NCBI RefSeq assembly: GCF_002160525.1
Contig: NZ_NFKT01000020.1
Span: 1 to 64,000 of the forward strand
Reading direction: 5' to 3'
Origin: Lachnoclostridium sp. An169
GTDB lineage: Bacteria; Bacillota; Clostridia; Lachnospirales; Lachnospiraceae
DNA length: 64,000 nucleotides
The notes below the pieces were generated by a model. That model saw nothing but the letters and a program-made list of their open reading frames with translations, searched no databases and was not told the origin of the DNA. Made by a program: the position numbers and the translations under genes. Below, piece by piece: positions 62,169 through 64,000 of the stretch (positions within the stretch are counted from its first letter, which is position 1; each line of letters starts with the position of its first letter).

Positions 62169-64000
62169 TCACTCGATATAGTAATCCGCATGATTGATCT
62201 GATCCAGCGTGACCTCCGCCGTCTCATCCGTTACCGTGAGCAGATACCAGCCGTCCTCGATCTCCTCATATGATCCGCCGCTGACCGCAGTGACCTCCTC
62301 GCCGTGTACGCGAAGGACAAAATAGCTGTCCCCGTCCGGGGCGTCCACATGGAGCTTCAAGCTTCTTTCGCCGCCCGTCCCCGTGCTTCCGGCATCTCCT
62401 GCCACGGCTGCATTTCCTGTTCCGTCGGCATTTTCTGTTCCATCAGCACCTCCTGCTGCCGCATTCCCTGCCCCGGCTGCATCTCCTGTCCGGTCCACAC
62501 GCTCCGTCAGTTCCGTCTCATACTCCAGCGCCAGGTAATTGCGCACCCGCCGGTCCGCCTCCGACGCCGTGGTCTTTTCAAAACACTCAAAAGGCACCCG
62601 GAAGGGACGGTAATTTTTCGACCAGTCATTGCTGATAATATTCCACACGTCATCCTCGGAATCCGGATAGATCACTTTCGATGTATCCAGCGCCGTGCCG
62701 AAGTATCCGTATGCCGTCTGCAGGCATCTGGAACGGAAATCATCGTCATTGTTCATCACCCGGCTGTCCATATAGATAGGCAGCTGCAGGACGCCGTTTT
62801 CCAGATAGGAGAAAAAGGGCTCTTCTCCCTGCCCGTCATAGTCTTTTAATACAGTATTCACATCTTCCAGGAGATTTCCCTCCCCCACAAGATCTTCATA
62901 TTCCTCTTCCTCAAGTCCGCCTGCCTGGAACGTCAGGATCGTATAATCCGGAATCACCTGTTCGTAGACTTCCAGATCCTGCTCCAGCTTCTCCTCAAGC
63001 GGAACATCCGATACCTGATACCCGGACAGCCCCATCTCTCCCGACATCTTTGTGATCTGTTCGTAATAATACTGAAGCAGCGACTCATCCAGTTTCGTAT
63101 CCTCATCATAGTCGAGACGCAGCGCCCCGGTTACGGTCATGGCGTCATCCGTATCATAGTAGACCGTTACAATCGAGGGCCAGAGAATATCCCGGAATAC
63201 AAGGGACGACGACTGCCCGTACTCTCTTTCCATGACGTCTCCGTTCTCGTCGGCAAGCACCGGGTAGTTCTCCACCACCGACACCTGCGCGTTTACCACC
63301 GGGTAAACGCTGACCTCCTCACAGTCTGCGGCAAACCCGGTGAGTATCCCTGCAGCGAGCTGGCCGTTAAGATAATCGCCGTTTACAATATACCGTCTGC
63401 CCTCATCGGGAGCGTATCTCCAGATAATCGCTGGCAGTTCCTCATTTTCCAGTTCCTGAAAGCTGTCTTCTTCGGACCATGCAACCGCGTAGGCAGTCAC
63501 AGAACTGCCGAGCCTCGCGTAGGGCATCTCCTGTTCATAATCCTCGTACACGGTTTCCCCGCCCATCACCAGTCCTGCAAACAGGCGGAAACCGTCCACG
63601 GTAATCTCATCCTCCACAATTTCCAGAATTCCCAGGCAGTTCCTCAGCTCCGGGCTTTCATCCAGCACCTCTGGCTCCGGAAGACCGGAAATGACAACAT
63701 GGCGTCCCTGGGCGGACAGAAGTTCCAGCGTTTCCACATCCTCCGCCCCCAGTTTTGTGCCGTCTGTGATCAGGAATCCCGCGCCGTCTTCGTCCGCCGC
63801 CGCATCAGCCAGGCTGTCGTAACGGCAGTACTCTCTCTTCTGGGCGATGCACCAGTTTCTCCCGGCGGTCAGGCAGGCGTCCGTCTTCGGACCTGCCAGT
63901 CCCACGCAGGCCTCTGTGCCCTCTGCCAGAAGCAGGGATTCTGTCTGCTCTTCATATCTTTGCTGTTCCGTCTTTTCCAGTTCTTCCGGCACAGCCTCCT
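62169..64000 (-). CDS. DUF2194-like protein, partial (5' end beyond the window)
   Basis: At least 610 residues of an extracellular-type protein upstream of the PelF-like gene. It resembles DUF2194 proteins that accompany PelF/PelG in Clostridia: GFLITDGTKLGAEDVETLEL, IVTVYYDTDDAMTVTGALRL, LQLPIYMDSRVMNNDDDFRS. The end has a low-complexity Ala/Gly insert (about residues 520-565) and a small beta domain. A GTG at 63992 lies only 2 nt from an AGGAGG, too close to be a start, so the frame most likely continues past 64000. Confidence in the family is moderate. Confidence 0.6.
   Translation of the reverse strand, partial: EAVPEELEKTEQQRYEEQTESLLLAEGTEACVGLAGPKTDACLTAGRNWCIAQKREYCRYDSLADAAADEDGAGFLITDGTKLGAEDVETLELLSAQGRHVVISGLPEPEVLDESPELRNCLGILEIVEDEITVDGFRLFAGLVMGGETVYEDYEQEMPYARLGSSVTAYAVAWSEEDSFQELENEELPAIIWRYAPDEGRRYIVNGDYLNGQLAAGILTGFAADCEEVSVYPVVNAQVSVVENYPVLADENGDVMEREYGQSSSLVFRDILWPSIVTVYYDTDDAMTVTGALRLDYDEDTKLDESLLQYYYEQITKMSGEMGLSGYQVSDVPLEEKLEQDLEVYEQVIPDYTILTFQAGGLEEEEYEDLVGEGNLLEDVNTVLKDYDGQGEEPFFSYLENGVLQLPIYMDSRVMNNDDDFRSRCLQTAYGYFGTALDTSKVIYPDSEDDVWNIISNDWSKNYRPFRVPFECFEKTTASEADRRVRNYLALEYETELTERVDRTGDAAGAGNAAAGGADGTENADGTGNAAVAGDAGSTGTGGERSLKLHVDAPDGDSYFVLRVHGEEVTAVSGGSYEEIEDGWYLLTVTDETAEVTLDQINHADYYIE

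Overview
The window comes from a spore-forming, low-to-mid GC Firmicute of Lachnospiraceae type (Clostridia). The basis is the spoIIA-sigF and spoVA sporulation genes, a valyl-tRNA synthetase controlled by a T-box, an LCP/CpsBCD-type capsule locus, folC-LTA synthase linkage and strong AGGAGG ribosome sites. No rRNA or tRNA gene was seen. Almost everything is on the minus strand; the exceptions are spoVAC, the SDR-BMC pair and one glycosyltransferase.

Region 1 (about 0.3-21.2 kb) is a large capsule/exopolysaccharide locus read right to left from a good promoter at 21155-21184. The conserved, more GC-rich head has a CpsB-type phosphatase, a CpsC/CpsD Wzz-kinase pair, an LCP ligase, a class B sortase with a surface protein ending in an SPQTG-type signal, a WbaP-like initiating sugar transferase and a GT4. 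The AT-rich, variable tail has an epimerase, UDP-glucose dehydrogenase, ATP-grasp, glycosyltransferases, Wzy polymerase, a DUF6625-like protein, pyruvyl transferase and Wzx flippase. Three loci in the tail are decaying: an acyltransferase with an in-frame stop, an F420-dehydrogenase-like gene with two frameshifts, and an orphan C-terminal fragment. A 21-codon stub at 13155-13220 marks the junction between head and tail. An IS66-like remnant sits at the left edge.

Region 2 (21.2-27.1 kb) holds the sporulation genes: spoIIAA-spoIIAB-sigF, a small membrane ORF, spoVAA-spoVAB, then spoVAD-spoVAE. spoVAC is inverted, and an AT-rich cassette is inserted beside it. The cassette has a near-consensus sigma-A promoter, three about 50-nt tandem RNA repeats with a covarying hairpin, a terminator-like hairpin and a PBECR4-like nuclease gene. 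This is the layout of a type III toxin-antitoxin system but with a different nuclease family.

Region 3 (27.1-42.5 kb) is mostly housekeeping: a TPR membrane protein, a 45-aa ORF, folC, an LTA-synthase-like sulfatase, valS with its T-box, a glucosaminidase, hflX, an MnmM-like methyltransferase and an Rpn nuclease. It also has an orphan PduB-like microcompartment shell protein paired with an SDR, a ferredoxin-nitroreductase and a small RiPP-precursor-like peptide.

Region 4 (42.5-52.6 kb) is a same-strand array: PqqD-like RRE protein, S26-type peptidase, HPr-kinase-like protein, ABC exporter, flippase, GT2, a second UDP-glucose dehydrogenase, a second precursor-like peptide, GT2, DUF2304 protein and radical SAM/SPASM enzyme. 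The two peptides share a W-x-x-P-x-[MV]-K-V-F leader, and the DUF2304 protein carries a similar motif in its tail. This looks like an undescribed peptide-modification system embedded in surface-glycan genes.

Region 5 (52.7-64 kb) has a divergent GT4, a GT2 fused to Cna-B/SpaA-like domains, a DUF4874/DUF4832 protein, a GT4, PelG-like and PelF-like proteins and a partial DUF2194-like gene. It resembles a Gram-positive Pel-type exopolysaccharide cluster.
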